From Candidatus Competibacteraceae bacterium (GTDB lineage Bacteria > Pseudomonadota > Gammaproteobacteria > Competibacterales > Competibacteraceae), in contig RXIV01000014.1 of the NCBI GenBank assembly GCA_003989085.1, positions 1 through 54,045 of the forward strand: a stretch of DNA of 54,045 nucleotides. The letters run 5' to 3'. The notes below the pieces were generated by a model. That model did no database searches, was not told the DNA's origin, and was given only the letters and a program-made list of their open reading frames with translations. Shown here piece by piece: positions 26,364-35,964 of this stretch (position 1 is the stretch's first letter; every line of letters begins with the position of its first letter). The translations under genes and the position numbers were made by a program.

Positions 26364-26729
26364 TCAGGTTGCCACGATCCAATCCGCTGCTTCGGTAAAT
26401 TTGCTGTTGGAAAAAGTTTTGACTGGACAGGGTATGGCAAATCCAAAGATGTGGGTCGTGCTGGTCACCCATTCAAGGTCTGTGACGATGGCGATCTTTT
26501 CCCATGCCTTTAGATGGGCAATACCCAATTTCATATCATCCCACATCGCTCCAGCGGAAAACCCGGTGAATGCCGGCCCCAATTGATAGAGAATACGAAC
26601 AGTTCCGTGTGATTTCAGTGCGGATTCGATGGCTGGGATAATGACAGTTTCATAATCACTTGCAGTGATCTGGCCTGAAGCAATAAAACCTATGACATTG
26701 GTGGGAAGGTTAGGTATGAGTTCAATCAT
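26364..26729 (-). CDS. SpoIIAA-like (STAS-related) protein
   Basis: 121 residues from the ATG at 26729, which has AGGAG eight bases upstream; a longer reading to 26753 has no such site. The pattern GFIASGQITASDYETVIIPA, VRILYQLGPAFTGFSAGAMW, KIAIVTDLEWVTSTTHIFGF is typical of the SpoIIAA-like/DUF3478 family, small CRAL-TRIO/STAS-fold proteins of unknown role. No catalytic residue is evident. It has no obvious operon partner. Confidence 0.75.
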   Translation of the reverse strand: MIELIPNLPTNVIGFIASGQITASDYETVIIPAIESALKSHGTVRILYQLGPAFTGFSAGAMWDDMKLGIAHLKAWEKIAIVTDLEWVTSTTHIFGFAIPCPVKTFSNSKFTEAADWIVAT

Positions 26730-27030
26730 GATGATTGCTCCTAAATAGATCAATTGATCTGTCTTGTGAAGAAGACACTAATTTTCAGGGGTAACTACAG
26801 CTTAACGCATTTTCTCGATTCTCCGTAAAATAGCCAGTTGATTGGCGCGATCTCGTCTGCGACCGGCTACACTCTGGACGCTGATGGGTGTTATGGAAGA
26901 CGAGCCGTTTACCTAATGATTGGAACCTGCCGCCTATTGCTGGTTAGTGTTCTGATCTGCTGATCCAGTAAGGATTGCCTGTCAGGAGGTAGCCTTTTCG
27001 CTGCTCCCATGTACTTTTCAAGGATTTACT
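26730..27030. other. 301-base intergenic region upstream of the CBS gene
   Basis: Divergent start regions of the SpoIIAA-like gene and the CBS gene. No ORF is supported. A bulged stem (GGAGGTAGC with GCTGCTCC, about 26984-27007) lies 25 bases before the CBS start. It partly resembles a regulatory leader, but I could not match it to a riboswitch family. Nothing else is seen. Confidence 0.45.
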
Positions 27031-27492
27031 ATGACTGCCCGAACCCTCATGAACTCGCAACCGGTTGTGTTGCGGCCTACTGACACGGTAGCGACTGCTA
27101 CTGCGCATATTCTCAAACACCATCTGCGTCATTTGCCGGTTATTGACGAGGAGGGTTGCTATATTGGCACGTTCAGCATTTATTCGCTGTTGCGCCTAAC
27201 TTTGCCTAAGGCGGTCACGATGAAGGAGGGGTTGACTGACGTGTCGTTTGTTAATGAAACGACACAGGATTTAGCCCAGCGTCTGCGTGAACGTGGTAGC
27301 GAGCCAGTGTTGAATTGGCTGAGTAAGGAAGAACCGGTGATGCATCCTGATGTTTCCACGATGGAGGTTATGTTGCTGATGTTGCGCGCTCGTACTACCA
27401 GCGCACCTGTGGTGGATAAAAATAGCCACCGATTGGAAGGCATCGTTTCATTCTGGGATGTATTCGAGAAGTTGATGGGGGAGGACGCCTAG
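27031..27492 (+). CDS. CBS-domain pair protein
   Basis: 153 residues made of two CBS motifs: about 1-60 (MNSQPVVLRPTDTVATATAH, RHLPVIDEEGCYIGTFSIYS) and about 95-150 (EEPVMHPDVSTMEVMLLMLR, SAPVVDKNSHRLEGIVSFWD). CBS pairs bind adenine nucleotides and regulate attached enzymes or transporters. AAGGA precedes the ATG. Its stop is directly followed by the start of the transporter gene with no spacer, so the CBS protein probably senses energy state and controls that transporter. Codon use is T-rich at third positions, like the transporter and unlike most of the window. Confidence 0.85.
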   Translation: MTARTLMNSQPVVLRPTDTVATATAHILKHHLRHLPVIDEEGCYIGTFSIYSLLRLTLPKAVTMKEGLTDVSFVNETTQDLAQRLRERGSEPVLNWLSKEEPVMHPDVSTMEVMLLMLRARTTSAPVVDKNSHRLEGIVSFWDVFEKLMGEDA

Positions 27493-28821
27493 ATGCATGG
27501 TTCTAGTGAAGTTGCCTCAGTAGGTACGATGTGGTTGGCTGCTATTTTGTTTGTGATCACCTATGCGGCGATCATGAGTGAGAAGATCAACCGCGCTATT
27601 GTTTCGCTACTGGCGGCAGGGTTGATGATTCTACTGGGTATTCTTAATCAGGAAGCGGCAATTCGTGGTATTGATTTTAATACTATCGGTTTGCTGATTG
27701 GAATGATGGTAATTGTTGCTGTTACCCGCCAGTCCGGCGTTTTCCAGTTTATGGCGATTTGGTCGGCAAAAAAGGTTAATGCTAATCCTTGGGGTATTCT
27801 GGTGATGATTTCGCTGGTTACAGCAGTCACCTCGGCGTTGTTGGATAATGTGACTACGGTGCTGTTAGTGGTGCCGGTCACGTTGTTGATTACCGAAGAA
27901 CTTAAGGTTAAGCCGTATCCATATCTGTTTGCGATGATCTTTGCTTCCAATATTGGTGGCACCTCAACTCTGATTGGTGATCCACCTAATATTATGATCG
28001 GTTCGGCGACTGGTCTGACATTTAATGATTTTGCTTATCACCTAACTCCAGTCATTCTAGTGATTATGGCGGCGACATTGCTTCCAATTTACTTTATCTG
28101 GGGCCGGCATCTTCAGGCAACATCGGAAGATCGACAGCGGGTTATGCAGTTTAATGAGTATGAAGCAATTAGCAATGTGCGGTTGCTTAAATACTGCTTA
28201 GCTGTGATTGGTTTGGTAATTGGTGGATTTGTTTTTGCCAAGCTTCTGCACCTTGAAGCGGCTACGGTTGCTATGACTGGTGCGGCGCTATTGTTATTGC
28301 TAGCCAATTTTGGTCATGATCCGGAACATCAGAGTAAGCATGTTTTGGATGCTTTTAATGAAGTGGAATGGATCACTATCTTTTTCTTTGTTGGCTTGTT
28401 TATTGTAGTGCATGGGGTGGACGGTACAGGTTTGCTCAAGCTGCTAGCGGAGAAAATGATGGCGCTAACTGGTGGCAATCTGACGGCGACTACGATGGTA
28501 ATCCTTTGGTCTTCTGCCATTCTGTCAGCAATTATTGATAATATTCCCTTTGTCGCCACCATGATTCCGATGATTAAGGCGATGGCTCCGGCTTTTGGTG
28601 GATCGGAGGGATTGATGCCATTGTGGTGGGCTTTATCGCTGGGTGCTTGTTTAGGTGGCAATGGTACTTTGATTGGAGCTAGTGCTAACTTGGTAGTTGC
28701 TGGGTTTGCTGAGCGGGCTGGTCAGCCGATTCGCTTTGTCCAGTATACCTTGATGGCTTTTCCGCTGATGCTGCTGTCTATCGCTATTAGTGCGGTCTAT
28801 TTATACTGGCGCTATCTCTGA
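27493..28821 (+). CDS. IT-superfamily anion/cation transporter (ArsB/NhaD/SLC13-like)
   Basis: 442 residues with about eleven hydrophobic segments. Two repeats of the family signature are visible: NIGGTSTLIGDPPNIM and the paired CLGGNGTLIGASANLV, the inverted-repeat halves typical of ArsB, NhaD, citrate and dicarboxylate carriers. The substrate is not decidable; the YbiR/ArsB-like branch covers Na+/H+ exchange, arsenite and organic anions. No ars gene is nearby. The start codon follows the CBS gene stop directly. Codons end mostly in T (GGT, GTT, ATT), in contrast to the GC-ending use of genes before 26 kb and after 30 kb, suggesting transfer or a different expression class. Confidence 0.82.
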   Translation: MHGSSEVASVGTMWLAAILFVITYAAIMSEKINRAIVSLLAAGLMILLGILNQEAAIRGIDFNTIGLLIGMMVIVAVTRQSGVFQFMAIWSAKKVNANPWGILVMISLVTAVTSALLDNVTTVLLVVPVTLLITEELKVKPYPYLFAMIFASNIGGTSTLIGDPPNIMIGSATGLTFNDFAYHLTPVILVIMAATLLPIYFIWGRHLQATSEDRQRVMQFNEYEAISNVRLLKYCLAVIGLVIGGFVFAKLLHLEAATVAMTGAALLLLLANFGHDPEHQSKHVLDAFNEVEWITIFFFVGLFIVVHGVDGTGLLKLLAEKMMALTGGNLTATTMVILWSSAILSAIIDNIPFVATMIPMIKAMAPAFGGSEGLMPLWWALSLGACLGGNGTLIGASANLVVAGFAERAGQPIRFVQYTLMAFPLMLLSIAISAVYLYWRYL

Positions 28822-28829
28822 ACTAATGT

Positions 28830-28863
28830 CCATTCACCTTATTGGTTTCAATAGGGTGGATGG
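28830..28863. terminator. Long hairpin between convergent genes
   Basis: A 15-bp stem (28830-28844 with 28849-28863, two G-U pairs) with a 4-base loop GTTT fills the 53-base gap between the transporter and the lipoprotein genes. It can end transcription from both sides. No long T-run follows on either strand, so Rho-independent action is uncertain, but placement and stem length favour a shared terminator. Confidence 0.55.
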
Positions 28864-28874
28864 CTATGTCTTGG

Positions 28875-29441
28875 CTAATTTAAGTCAGGATCGCGGAAGT
28901 AGCGGGCACCCCAGTCTGCTTGTACTGATATGCCTTTTTCATCTAATTTGTAGACTTTGATGCTGGTGTCGTGGGAGGCATCAGTTGGGGAGCCTGCGGT
29001 GACAAATTGCTGCATTCGTTTTGGATCATGAAATACTAATACCTGTCGGTATGGTTTAACAGTGATGCCGGGTCCAATATCGGTGCGGGCTAGCTGCATA
29101 TAGGTTGTTCTGTTACGTTTGTCGATAATGACTCCGCGTCCATGGTTTTCTGCTAGTACTGCGTTTAGGCCGTTGATCTCGAATATGCCATAACCTACCG
29201 ATGCATTAATTTCGGTCTGAGTAGATGGTTTTAGCTTATAAAGTTGTTTTATGGTCTGGTTGCGAACTTTGAGAATAGCTTGTTGCTGTTCCTGTTTGGC
29301 TTTTTCGCTGAGTTTACTGATGGATGGTTTTTGGTTAGGTAGTGGTAGTGGTGTGCTGGCGCAGCCGGTTAGTAGGATGGCTAAGACTAGTCCAGCCTTG
29401 GTAGATGTTTTCCGGGTGACGCGGTGAAGGTGGAGAGGCAT
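28875..29441 (-). CDS. Lipoprotein, possibly SYLF-like
   Basis: 188 residues. The signal peptide (about 1-26) ends in lipobox LLTGC with Cys27, so the protein is lipid-anchored at the outer or inner membrane. The mature part has a Lys/Gln helix (EKAKQEQQQAILKVRNQTIK) and then a beta-rich domain: VGYGIFEINGLNAVLAENHG and RGVIIDKRNRTTYMQL. This Gly-x-Gly-x-Ile-Phe / Gly-Arg-Gly-Val order resembles the start of lipid-binding SYLF/YSC84 domains, but the resemblance is limited and I would not name it so. Codon use is T-rich, like its neighbours. It converges on the transporter gene. Confidence 0.65.
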   Translation of the reverse strand: MPLHLHRVTRKTSTKAGLVLAILLTGCASTPLPLPNQKPSISKLSEKAKQEQQQAILKVRNQTIKQLYKLKPSTQTEINASVGYGIFEINGLNAVLAENHGRGVIIDKRNRTTYMQLARTDIGPGITVKPYRQVLVFHDPKRMQQFVTAGSPTDASHDTSIKVYKLDEKGISVQADWGARYFRDPDLN

Positions 29442-29513
29442 GGCGTCTCTGGGTAGTAGTGGATAGGTTGGGGAATCTAGTGTTTTGTCGGTAGCTTTCT
29501 GATGTTATTTTAG

Positions 29514-29708
29514 TTAATCATCGTCAGAAGATTGGAGATAAACCGTTATATCAAAGTGGTTGAGTGGATAGAGTGCTCGTGCTTTCTGGTAGGCTTCATC
29601 TTCGTGGTTTGCCGCTACTGTGTCTTCGATTGTTGGGCCGCCTTCGAGTGGAGTGGCATAGACTAGGTAGAGAGTGAGGTGATGTGCGTTTAGTGGTTGT
29701 TTGTTCAT
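29514..29708 (-). CDS. Small hypothetical protein, 64 residues
   Basis: Acidic and with no signal or membrane segment: it opens with a beta-strand (HHLTLYLVYATPLEGGPTIE), continues with a helix (AANHEDEAYQKARALYPLNH) and ends with another strand and an Asp tail. It could be a small ferredoxin-like or swapped-hairpin domain. Codon use matches the T-rich neighbouring genes. No family is recognised, and the gene is short enough that coding status is moderately certain only. Confidence 0.5.
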   Translation of the reverse strand: MNKQPLNAHHLTLYLVYATPLEGGPTIEDTVAANHEDEAYQKARALYPLNHFDITVYLQSSDDD

Positions 29709-29779
29709 GGTTTTAGCCTTGGTTTTTCATTGCGGTAGAAGATGATGGTATAAATTATCTTTTATTACTGATCACCGCA

Positions 29780-29801
29780 TTCCCACACCAGGGTGTGGGA
29801 A
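29780..29801. other. Perfect 10-bp palindromic hairpin downstream of ettA
   Basis: TTCCCACACC AG GGTGTGGGAA (29780-29801) lies 35 bases after the ettA stop on the minus strand. It could act as a transcript-end hairpin, but the sequence after it is ATGCGGTGATC on that strand, with no T-run. Confidence 0.45.
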
Positions 29802-29836
29802 CACACTATGGAGAATTCCGCTTCAATAACGTGAGA

Positions 29837-31501
29837 TCATGCCAGCTTCCGATACTTAATCCGGTGTGGCTGATCGGCTTCCACGCCTAATCGTCGCTTG
29901 CGATCCGCTTCATAATCAGCGTAATTGCCCTCAAACCACAACACCTGTGAATCGTTCTCAAAGGCTAGAATGTGGGTGGCAACCCGATCCAGAAACCAGC
30001 GGTCATGGGAAATAATCACCGCACAGCCGGCAAAGGTCAACAACGCTTCTTCCAACGCCCGCAAGGTTTCTACATCCAGATCATTGGTCGGCTCATCCAG
30101 TAATAGCACGTTGCCGCCGCTTTTCAGCAGCTTGGCAAGATGAACCCGATTGCGCTCTCCGCCGGATAAATCCTTGACAAACTTTTGCTGATCCTGGCCC
30201 TTGAAATTGAAGCGACCCACATAAGCCCGCGAATTGATCTGGTAATTGCCAATGACGACCAGATCCAATCCATCAGAAATTTCCTGCCAGACGGTTTTAT
30301 CGGGCGCGAGGCTGTCCCGCGATTGATCGACATAAGCCAGCTTGACGGTATTACCGATCCGCAGCGCCCCACTGTCGGGCTGTTCCTGTCCGGCCAGCAT
30401 TCGGAATAGCGTCGTTTTACCCGCGCCGTTGGGACCGATTACGCCGACAATGCCACCCTTGGGCAGATTAAAATCGAGGCCATCAATTAACAGCCGGTCG
30501 CCGAAACCCTTACATAATCCGGTCGCTTCCACCACCAACTCGCCCAACCGTGGCCCCGGCGGAATGTAGAGCTCTTGGGTTTCGTTGCGCTTCTGGAATT
30601 CCTGCGATTCCAGTTCCTCAAACCGGGCCAAGCGGGCCTTGCTCTTGGCATGACGGCCCTTCGGATTAGCCCGCACCCACTCCAACTCAGCTTTCATCGC
30701 CTTGGTATGCGCGGTTTCCTGCTTCTCCTCGATTTCCAGTCGCTTCTCTTTCTGATCCAGCCACGAGGAGTAATTGCCTTCCCACGGAATGCCGCGCCCG
30801 CGATCCAACTCCAGAATCCAGCCAGCCACATTATCGAGGAAATAGCGGTCGTGAGTCACAGCCACCACAGTTCCGGGGTAATCCTGAAGAAAACGCTCCA
30901 GCCAGGCCACCGATTCTGCGTCAAGATGGTTAGTCGGTTCATCAAGCAGCAGCATATCCGGCTTGGACAGCAGCAACCGACACAACGCCACTCGCCGCTT
31001 CTCGCCGCCAGACAGCTTGGATACCTCCGCCTCCCACGGCGGCAGGCGCAGCGCATCGGCGGCAATGTCCAAGGTGCGATCCAGATTATGTCCATCGGCA
31101 GTTTGCAGCCAGGCTTCGAGATCCGCCTGCTCAGCAGCCAGTTTGTCAAAATCAGCGTCCGGGTCAGCGTAGGCGGCGTACACCTCGTCCAGCCGCGCCA
31201 AGGCGGTTTTAATCGGTTCTACTGCTTCTTCGACGTTGCCTCGCACATCCTTGGCCGGATCAAGTTGCGGCTCCTGCTGCAAAAAGCCGATCCGGATGCC
31301 GGCTTGCGGGCGGGCCTCCCCGAGGATTTCAGTGTCGATGCCGGCCATAATCCGCAGCAGGGTGGATTTACCGGAGCCATTCAGACCGAGGACACCAATT
31401 TTGGCGCCGGGGAAGAACGACAGCGAAATATCCTTGAGAATCTCCCGCTTGGGCGGCACAACTTTGCCCACGCGGTTCATGGTAAAAATGTATTGGGCCA
31501 T
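29837..31501 (-). CDS. ettA: Energy-dependent translational throttle protein EttA
   Basis: 554 residues, the same as E. coli EttA. It is an ABC-F ATPase without membrane domains that binds the ribosomal E site and gates the first elongation steps according to ATP/ADP. Two ATPase modules are complete: [11 protein letters not shown] and [11 protein letters not shown] (Walker A), [20 protein letters not shown] and [15 protein letters not shown] (signatures), [11 protein letters not shown] and [11 protein letters not shown] (Walker B). The conserved N-terminal [18 protein letters not shown] distinguishes EttA from Uup and other ABC-F proteins. It probably stands alone. Confidence 0.93.
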   Translation of the reverse strand: MAQYIFTMNRVGKVVPPKREILKDISLSFFPGAKIGVLGLNGSGKSTLLRIMAGIDTEILGEARPQAGIRIGFLQQEPQLDPAKDVRGNVEEAVEPIKTALARLDEVYAAYADPDADFDKLAAEQADLEAWLQTADGHNLDRTLDIAADALRLPPWEAEVSKLSGGEKRRVALCRLLLSKPDMLLLDEPTNHLDAESVAWLERFLQDYPGTVVAVTHDRYFLDNVAGWILELDRGRGIPWEGNYSSWLDQKEKRLEIEEKQETAHTKAMKAELEWVRANPKGRHAKSKARLARFEELESQEFQKRNETQELYIPPGPRLGELVVEATGLCKGFGDRLLIDGLDFNLPKGGIVGVIGPNGAGKTTLFRMLAGQEQPDSGALRIGNTVKLAYVDQSRDSLAPDKTVWQEISDGLDLVVIGNYQINSRAYVGRFNFKGQDQQKFVKDLSGGERNRVHLAKLLKSGGNVLLLDEPTNDLDVETLRALEEALLTFAGCAVIISHDRWFLDRVATHILAFENDSQVLWFEGNYADYEADRKRRLGVEADQPHRIKYRKLA

Positions 31502-31580
31502 TATGACTCATCGGGTAGTAGGTGAAAGAGCGGCCATCCGGGCGATCGCTGAATCTCCCGAACCAGTCCGGCAAAATCTT

Positions 31581-32336
31581 TTAGTCCGACAACGCCTCCA
31601 GTTGCGCGGCGACGGCGCTGAAATCTGCATTGGAATAGACGTTCTGGGTGTCGTCTAGGTCTTCCAGCACATCCAGCAGCTTGATCATCTTCTGGGCATC
31701 CTCCAAACCCAGCTTGATGCTGGAGCCGGATCGCATGGTCACTTCGGCCTCATCCGGGGCGAGACCAGCGGCGGTCATCGCGGCCTTGACCGTTTGAAAA
31801 GCGCTCGGCGCGGTCAATACTTCCACCGAACCGTCCTCGTCACTCACCACGTCATCCGCCCCGGCCTCAATGGCAACCTCCATGATCCGATCTTCGTCGC
31901 TGCCGGACGGGTAACTCAACACCCCCTGTTCGGCGAACTGAAACGCAACTGAACCGCTGGCGCCGAGATTGCCGCCGTACTTGCTGAAGGCATGGCGCAC
32001 TTCGGCAACGGTGCGGTTGCGATTGTCGGTCATGGTATCCACGATCACCGCCACGCCGCCCGGCCCATAGCCTTCATAACGGTTCTCCTCGTATTCCATT
32101 CCATCCAGCGCTCCAGCGCCACGCTTGGCGGCGCGTTCAATGGTGTCACGGGGCATATTGGCGGCCAGCGCCTTGTCCATCGCCAGCCGCAACCGGGGAT
32201 TCATATTCGGATCACCGCCACCCATGCGGGCCGCGACCGTAGTTTCCCGAATCAGTCGTGTGAACAGTTTGCCGCGTTTGGCGTCCTGGGTATTTTTCCG
32301 GTGTTGGATGTTTGCCCACTTGCTATGTCCAGCCAT
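31581..32336 (-). CDS. yebC: YebC/TACO1-family protein
   Basis: 251 residues, normal for YebC. Family members bind DNA as regulators in some bacteria and help ribosomes through proline stretches in others. The N-terminal [54 protein letters not shown] and DADEDG-like regions are highly conserved. No RuvC gene follows here, unlike in many enterics. ettA is downstream by 79 bases on the same strand, and a lipase-like gene lies 39 bases upstream, so the three may share a transcript. Confidence 0.92.
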   Translation of the reverse strand: MAGHSKWANIQHRKNTQDAKRGKLFTRLIRETTVAARMGGGDPNMNPRLRLAMDKALAANMPRDTIERAAKRGAGALDGMEYEENRYEGYGPGGVAVIVDTMTDNRNRTVAEVRHAFSKYGGNLGASGSVAFQFAEQGVLSYPSGSDEDRIMEVAIEAGADDVVSDEDGSVEVLTAPSAFQTVKAAMTAAGLAPDEAEVTMRSGSSIKLGLEDAQKMIKLLDVLEDLDDTQNVYSNADFSAVAAQLEALSD

Positions 32337-32375
32337 GCAAAGCCTCTTGCTTTAATATCTTGAATACTTGATGGA

Positions 32376-33032
32376 TTAGTCCAGCAGTTTGCCATCGCTG
32401 CGCGGATGCCGGAACCGTCCGGTGGCAAAAAACGCACAGGCTTGCGTCACCGTCGTCGGGTCCACCAACATCTGCATATGCGACACAGGCAGGCAAAGAT
32501 GATCAGTCATCCCCGGCAATTGGGTTTCCACCACCGCGATCATGCCGTCCGCCGGTTCCGGCATTCCAGGAAACAGCAGGCTGAAACCGACATTCAGCGT
32601 ACCCGCGATAGAGCCTATCTGATTAGGCGCGGTCCAGGCCGGCGCGCCGCCCATCAGTCCCTCACCCAGCGCCTGGCCGACAAAAAAGCCGAGGCCGCTG
32701 TAGTGCATCATCCGGGCGGCATAGCTGCCCTGATGAGGGGTGCCTAGCGTTACGACCCGACCAGGCCGTTGTTTGGGATAATCATGGAACAGATGCCGTA
32801 CCACCAGCCCACCCATGCTGTGCGCCAGAAAATGCACCACTGGTGTCTCTTGATGCTCCAGCAAGGCATGCAGATCGGCAGCATTCTCGGCCGGGGTGCG
32901 GGTCATGCTGGGATAGGAAAAATTGACAGTGCGATAGCCGGATTGCTCTAGCCAGCATTCGAGCAGGTACATCCACAGGCCATGCACATACAAGCCATGC
33001 ACCAATACCACAGTTTCCCGCTGGGCGGTCAT
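32376..33032 (-). CDS. Alpha/beta hydrolase, lipase-like
   Basis: 218 residues from the ATG at 33032, with GGGG eight bases upstream; the ATG at 33038 is too close to that site. Oxyanion region VLVHGLYVHGLWMY, nucleophile elbow AHSMGG and a probable catalytic His in VSHMQMLVD are visible. The compact 220-residue size, with no cap domain, resembles small triacylglycerol lipases, palmitoyl-thioesterase-like proteins and PGAP1-type hydrolases. No signal peptide is present. The substrate is unknown. The two hairpins upstream of nadA also lie in its 5' region. Confidence 0.82.
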   Translation of the reverse strand: MTAQRETVVLVHGLYVHGLWMYLLECWLEQSGYRTVNFSYPSMTRTPAENAADLHALLEHQETPVVHFLAHSMGGLVVRHLFHDYPKQRPGRVVTLGTPHQGSYAARMMHYSGLGFFVGQALGEGLMGGAPAWTAPNQIGSIAGTLNVGFSLLFPGMPEPADGMIAVVETQLPGMTDHLCLPVSHMQMLVDPTTVTQACAFFATGRFRHPRSDGKLLD

Positions 33033-33062
33033 TATCATTTCCCCGGTTCGTCGTTATGGAAT

Positions 33063-33118
33063 GGCGGATTTTAGCCGAAATCCGCCGGTAGAATGTTCAC
33101 TATTGACCCGCAATAGTG
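33063..33118. promoter_or_regulatory. Two perfect hairpins in the nadA/lipase divergent promoter region
   Basis: GGCGGATTT/AAATCCGCC (33063-33071 with 33078-33086, 6-base loop) and CACTATTG/CAATAGTG (33098-33105 with 33111-33118, 5-base loop) are both perfect. The second overlaps a possible -35 TTGACC (33103-33108) for nadA. It may be an operator for a regulator of NAD synthesis; the regulator is not identified. Confidence 0.45.
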
Positions 33119-33164
33119 TCAAAATAAAACTAATAGACGGATAGCCCCTTCCCGGAGAACTTCC

Positions 33165-34247
33165 ATGAGCGCGTTGACTGCCGAACTAACCCTGAAAGAC
33201 TATCGCCTGAACCCAACTCAGGTGCCGCCGACTGTGGTCGAGACCCTGGAAGCGGCGGAAAAGGCCGAGCTGATCGCCCGAATCCAGCACCTGCTCGCCA
33301 AACAAGACGCCACGCTGGTCGCACATTACTACACTGCCGCCGAGTTGCAGGAACTGGCCGAGGCGACCGGCGGCTATGTGTCGGATTCGCTGGACATGGC
33401 GCGGTTCGGAACCGAATGCCGATCCAGCACCCTAGTGGTGGCCGGGGTGCGGTTCATGGGCGAAACCGCCAAGATTCTCAACCCGGAAAAGCGGGTGCTG
33501 ATGCCGGACTTAAACGCCGACTGTTCGTTGGACTTGGGCTGTCCAGCGGATGAATTCACCGCGTTCTGCGACCAGCATCCTGACCGCACTGTGGTGGTTT
33601 ACGCTAATACCAGCGCGGCGGTGAAAGCCCGCTCCGACTGGGTAGCGACCTCCGGAATCGCCTTGGAGTTGGCGCGCTATCTGGCTGAGCGCGGCGAGAA
33701 ACTGATTTGGGCGCCGGATCGGCATCTGGGCGCGTATGTGCAGCGGGAAACCGGCGTAGATATGCTGTTGTGGAACGGCGCTTGTGTAGTGCATGAGGCG
33801 TTCAAGGCGGATGGACTGAAGAAACTGCGAGCTGAGCATCCCGATGCGCTGGTGCTGGTTCACCCGGAATCACCGCTGGATGTGATTGCCCAGGCTGATT
33901 TGGTCGGCTCAACCACCGCTCTGGTCAAAGCGGCGCGGGAGTTGCCCGCCAAAACATTCATCGTCGCCACTGACAACGGCCTGTTCCACAAGATGAAACA
34001 GGCTGCCCCGGACAAAATCCTGCTGGAAGCACCGATTGTCGGCAAAGGTGCGACCTGTGTTAGTTGCGCGCATTGTCCGTGGATGGCGATGAACGGCCTG
34101 CGCAATTTGGCGCGGGTGCTGGAAACCGGGAATAACGAAATTACGATTGACCCGGCGATTCAGGAACGGGCGGCGCTGCCGATCCGCCGGTTGCTGGATT
34201 TCGCCCAACAGCGGCAGCGCGTCGTGCTGGGAAATAATGATGCGTAG
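33165..34247 (+). CDS. nadA: Quinolinate synthase
   Basis: 360 residues. NadA condenses iminoaspartate with dihydroxyacetone phosphate to quinolinate, the second step of de novo NAD synthesis, with a [4Fe-4S] cluster. The conserved cysteine regions are present: [31 protein letters not shown] and [35 protein letters not shown] and [16 protein letters not shown] are characteristic. GGAG lies seven bases before the ATG. nadB and nadC are not in the window. Divergent from the lipase-like gene. Confidence 0.95.
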   Translation: MSALTAELTLKDYRLNPTQVPPTVVETLEAAEKAELIARIQHLLAKQDATLVAHYYTAAELQELAEATGGYVSDSLDMARFGTECRSSTLVVAGVRFMGETAKILNPEKRVLMPDLNADCSLDLGCPADEFTAFCDQHPDRTVVVYANTSAAVKARSDWVATSGIALELARYLAERGEKLIWAPDRHLGAYVQRETGVDMLLWNGACVVHEAFKADGLKKLRAEHPDALVLVHPESPLDVIAQADLVGSTTALVKAARELPAKTFIVATDNGLFHKMKQAAPDKILLEAPIVGKGATCVSCAHCPWMAMNGLRNLARVLETGNNEITIDPAIQERAALPIRRLLDFAQQRQRVVLGNNDA

Positions 34248-34279
34248 ACGGGGTCCAGGCTGTTGCAATGCCGGACCGA

Positions 34280-34576
34280 TTAGCGTTCCGCACCGGACGA
34301 CGAAGGTGCAGCATGATCGGTTGGCGAGTCCTGATCGGGTAAAAGGACCTGTCCAGTAATGGGAGCCGTGCCGGTCAGCTCGGGGCTTTTAGCCTGACCA
34401 GTGACCGGGCGGTTGACGTTAAGCGTCATGTCGCCGCCGTGTGTGGTCACCGGACACGGCGCATCCTGATAGATCACCCGCCCTCCCGCGTCAATGCACT
34501 TGTTTGCCGCTAACACTGGTGCGGCGAACGAGGTCATCAGCAACACTGCCACTGCCCAATCCTTATTGCCTTTCAT
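34280..34576 (-). CDS. Small secreted protein, DUF4124-like
   Basis: 98 residues from the ATG at 34576, with AGGAG seven bases upstream (a TTG one codon earlier is ignored). Residues 1-24 are a clear signal peptide with cleavage at VLA-ANK. The mature N-terminal piece (CIDAGGRVIYQDAPCP) has the two-cysteine beta pattern of DUF4124, commonly found at the start of exported proteobacterial proteins. The rest is Pro/Thr/Ser-rich and likely flexible. It converges on nadA. Function unknown. Confidence 0.72.
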   Translation of the reverse strand: MKGNKDWAVAVLLMTSFAAPVLAANKCIDAGGRVIYQDAPCPVTTHGGDMTLNVNRPVTGQAKSPELTGTAPITGQVLLPDQDSPTDHAAPSSSGAER

Positions 34577-34808
34577 CAAGATTCTCCTGAGCCTGAATAC
34601 CCCAATGCGTCGGCATTCTATCCGGATTTATCGTTGTCCCGGATAAGCTGCCGTCGTGATCATCGTCCGCATTTTCCTGATAGTTCCCACAGCATGAACT
34701 TTGGCGACTTGCCGTTCCTGACACTGGGCCGTATCGGCGTTGACGAATCGCAACAGTTGCGGTAGGTAGCAAGACCTCTCACGTCCACTGGAAACCACCG
34801 CTACCCGC

Positions 34809-35912
34809 ATGACCGCTCAAACTCCCGCCCAGCTACCCCCGACCATCCGCGCCGTCAATCCCTGCTGGAGTCCACTGGTGCAACGGCTGACTCCCTACCT
34901 TCCCGGCGAGCAGCCCAAGCTCAATAACCTGGTCAAACTCAACACCAATGAAAATCCCTATGGGCCATCGCCCCGGGTGCTGGAAGCGATCCAGGCGGAA
35001 TTATCCGATGCATTGCGACTCTACCCAGACCCGAACGCTGATCGGCTGAAACAGGCGATTGCCGATTATTATGGTATGACGCCGGCGCAAATTTTTGTCG
35101 GCAACGGTTCCGATGAAGTGCTGGCGCACGCCTTCCACGGTCTGTTTCAGCATCCTGCGCCACTGTTGTTCCCGGACATCAGCTACAGTTTTTACCCGGT
35201 TTACTGCGGGCTGTACGGGATCGACTTTGTCACCGTACCGCTGGCCGACGACTTCACACTGCGGGTACAGGACTATGCGCAGTCCAATGGCGGCATCATT
35301 TTCCCCAATCCGAATGCCCCTACGGGTCGCCTGCTACCGTTGACTGACATCGAATGGCTGCTCCAACGCAACCGTGATTCCGCAGTGGTCATTGACGAAG
35401 CCTACATTGATTTCGGTGGCGAAACCGCCATTACGCTGGTGGATCGCTACCCGAACCTACTGGTGACGCAAACCCTGTCCAAGGCGCGATCACTGGCCGG
35501 ATTACGAGTTGGATTCGCGGTCGGTCATCCCGAATTGATCGAGGCGCTGGAACGGATCAAGAACAGCTTCAATTCCTATCCGCTCGACCGCTTGGCCATC
35601 GCCGGTGCGGTGGCGGCGTTTGCCGACCGGACGCATTTTGAAAACACCCGGCAGGCAATCATCGCCAGCCGTGAGCATCTGAGTGCGACGCTACGGGAGA
35701 TGGGTTTTGAGGTGCTGCCTTCGACGGCGAATTTCATTTTTGCCCGCCACCCGGATCGGGATGCCGCCGAACTGGCCGCCGCCTTGCGGGAACGAAGCAT
35801 CATCGTCCGTCACTTCCGCCAGCCGCGCATTGACCAGTTTCTACGGATCACAGTCGGCGACCCGACGCAAAATACGGCGTTGATCGCTGCCCTCGATCAG
35901 ATTTTAGCCTAG
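34809..35912 (+). CDS. hisC: Histidinol-phosphate aminotransferase
   Basis: 367 residues. HisC transfers the amino group from glutamate to imidazole-acetol phosphate in histidine synthesis; it is a PLP enzyme of the aspartate aminotransferase fold [34 protein letters not shown] (165-175), [14 protein letters not shown] and [16 protein letters not shown] with the PLP lysine at 225 are all present. The start lacks a strong ribosome site, but the first 20 residues match the family layout. Histidine-operon neighbours are absent, so it is scattered from the other his genes or is a second copy. It faces the VIT-VWA gene convergently. Confidence 0.93.
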   Translation: MTAQTPAQLPPTIRAVNPCWSPLVQRLTPYLPGEQPKLNNLVKLNTNENPYGPSPRVLEAIQAELSDALRLYPDPNADRLKQAIADYYGMTPAQIFVGNGSDEVLAHAFHGLFQHPAPLLFPDISYSFYPVYCGLYGIDFVTVPLADDFTLRVQDYAQSNGGIIFPNPNAPTGRLLPLTDIEWLLQRNRDSAVVIDEAYIDFGGETAITLVDRYPNLLVTQTLSKARSLAGLRVGFAVGHPELIEALERIKNSFNSYPLDRLAIAGAVAAFADRTHFENTRQAIIASREHLSATLREMGFEVLPSTANFIFARHPDRDAAELAAALRERSIIVRHFRQPRIDQFLRITVGDPTQNTALIAALDQILA

Positions 35913-35926
35913 CGGTTTATAGGAAT

Positions 35927-35950
35927 TCCTCGTCCGCATCCGGGCGAGGA
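35927..35950. terminator. Hairpin between hisC and the VIT-VWA gene
   Basis: TCCTCGTCC/GGGCGAGGA (35927-35935 with 35942-35950, one G-U pair, 6-base loop) lies in the 52-base gap between convergent genes. No T-run follows. Placement suggests a shared transcript-end structure. Confidence 0.45.
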
Positions 35951-35964
35951 GTGGGATTGAAAGT

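Noticed and set aside
26984..27007. Riboswitch upstream of the CBS gene
   Set aside because: The bulged hairpin does not show the conserved cores of yybP-ykoY, fluoride or guanidine riboswitches; kept only as an intergenic note.
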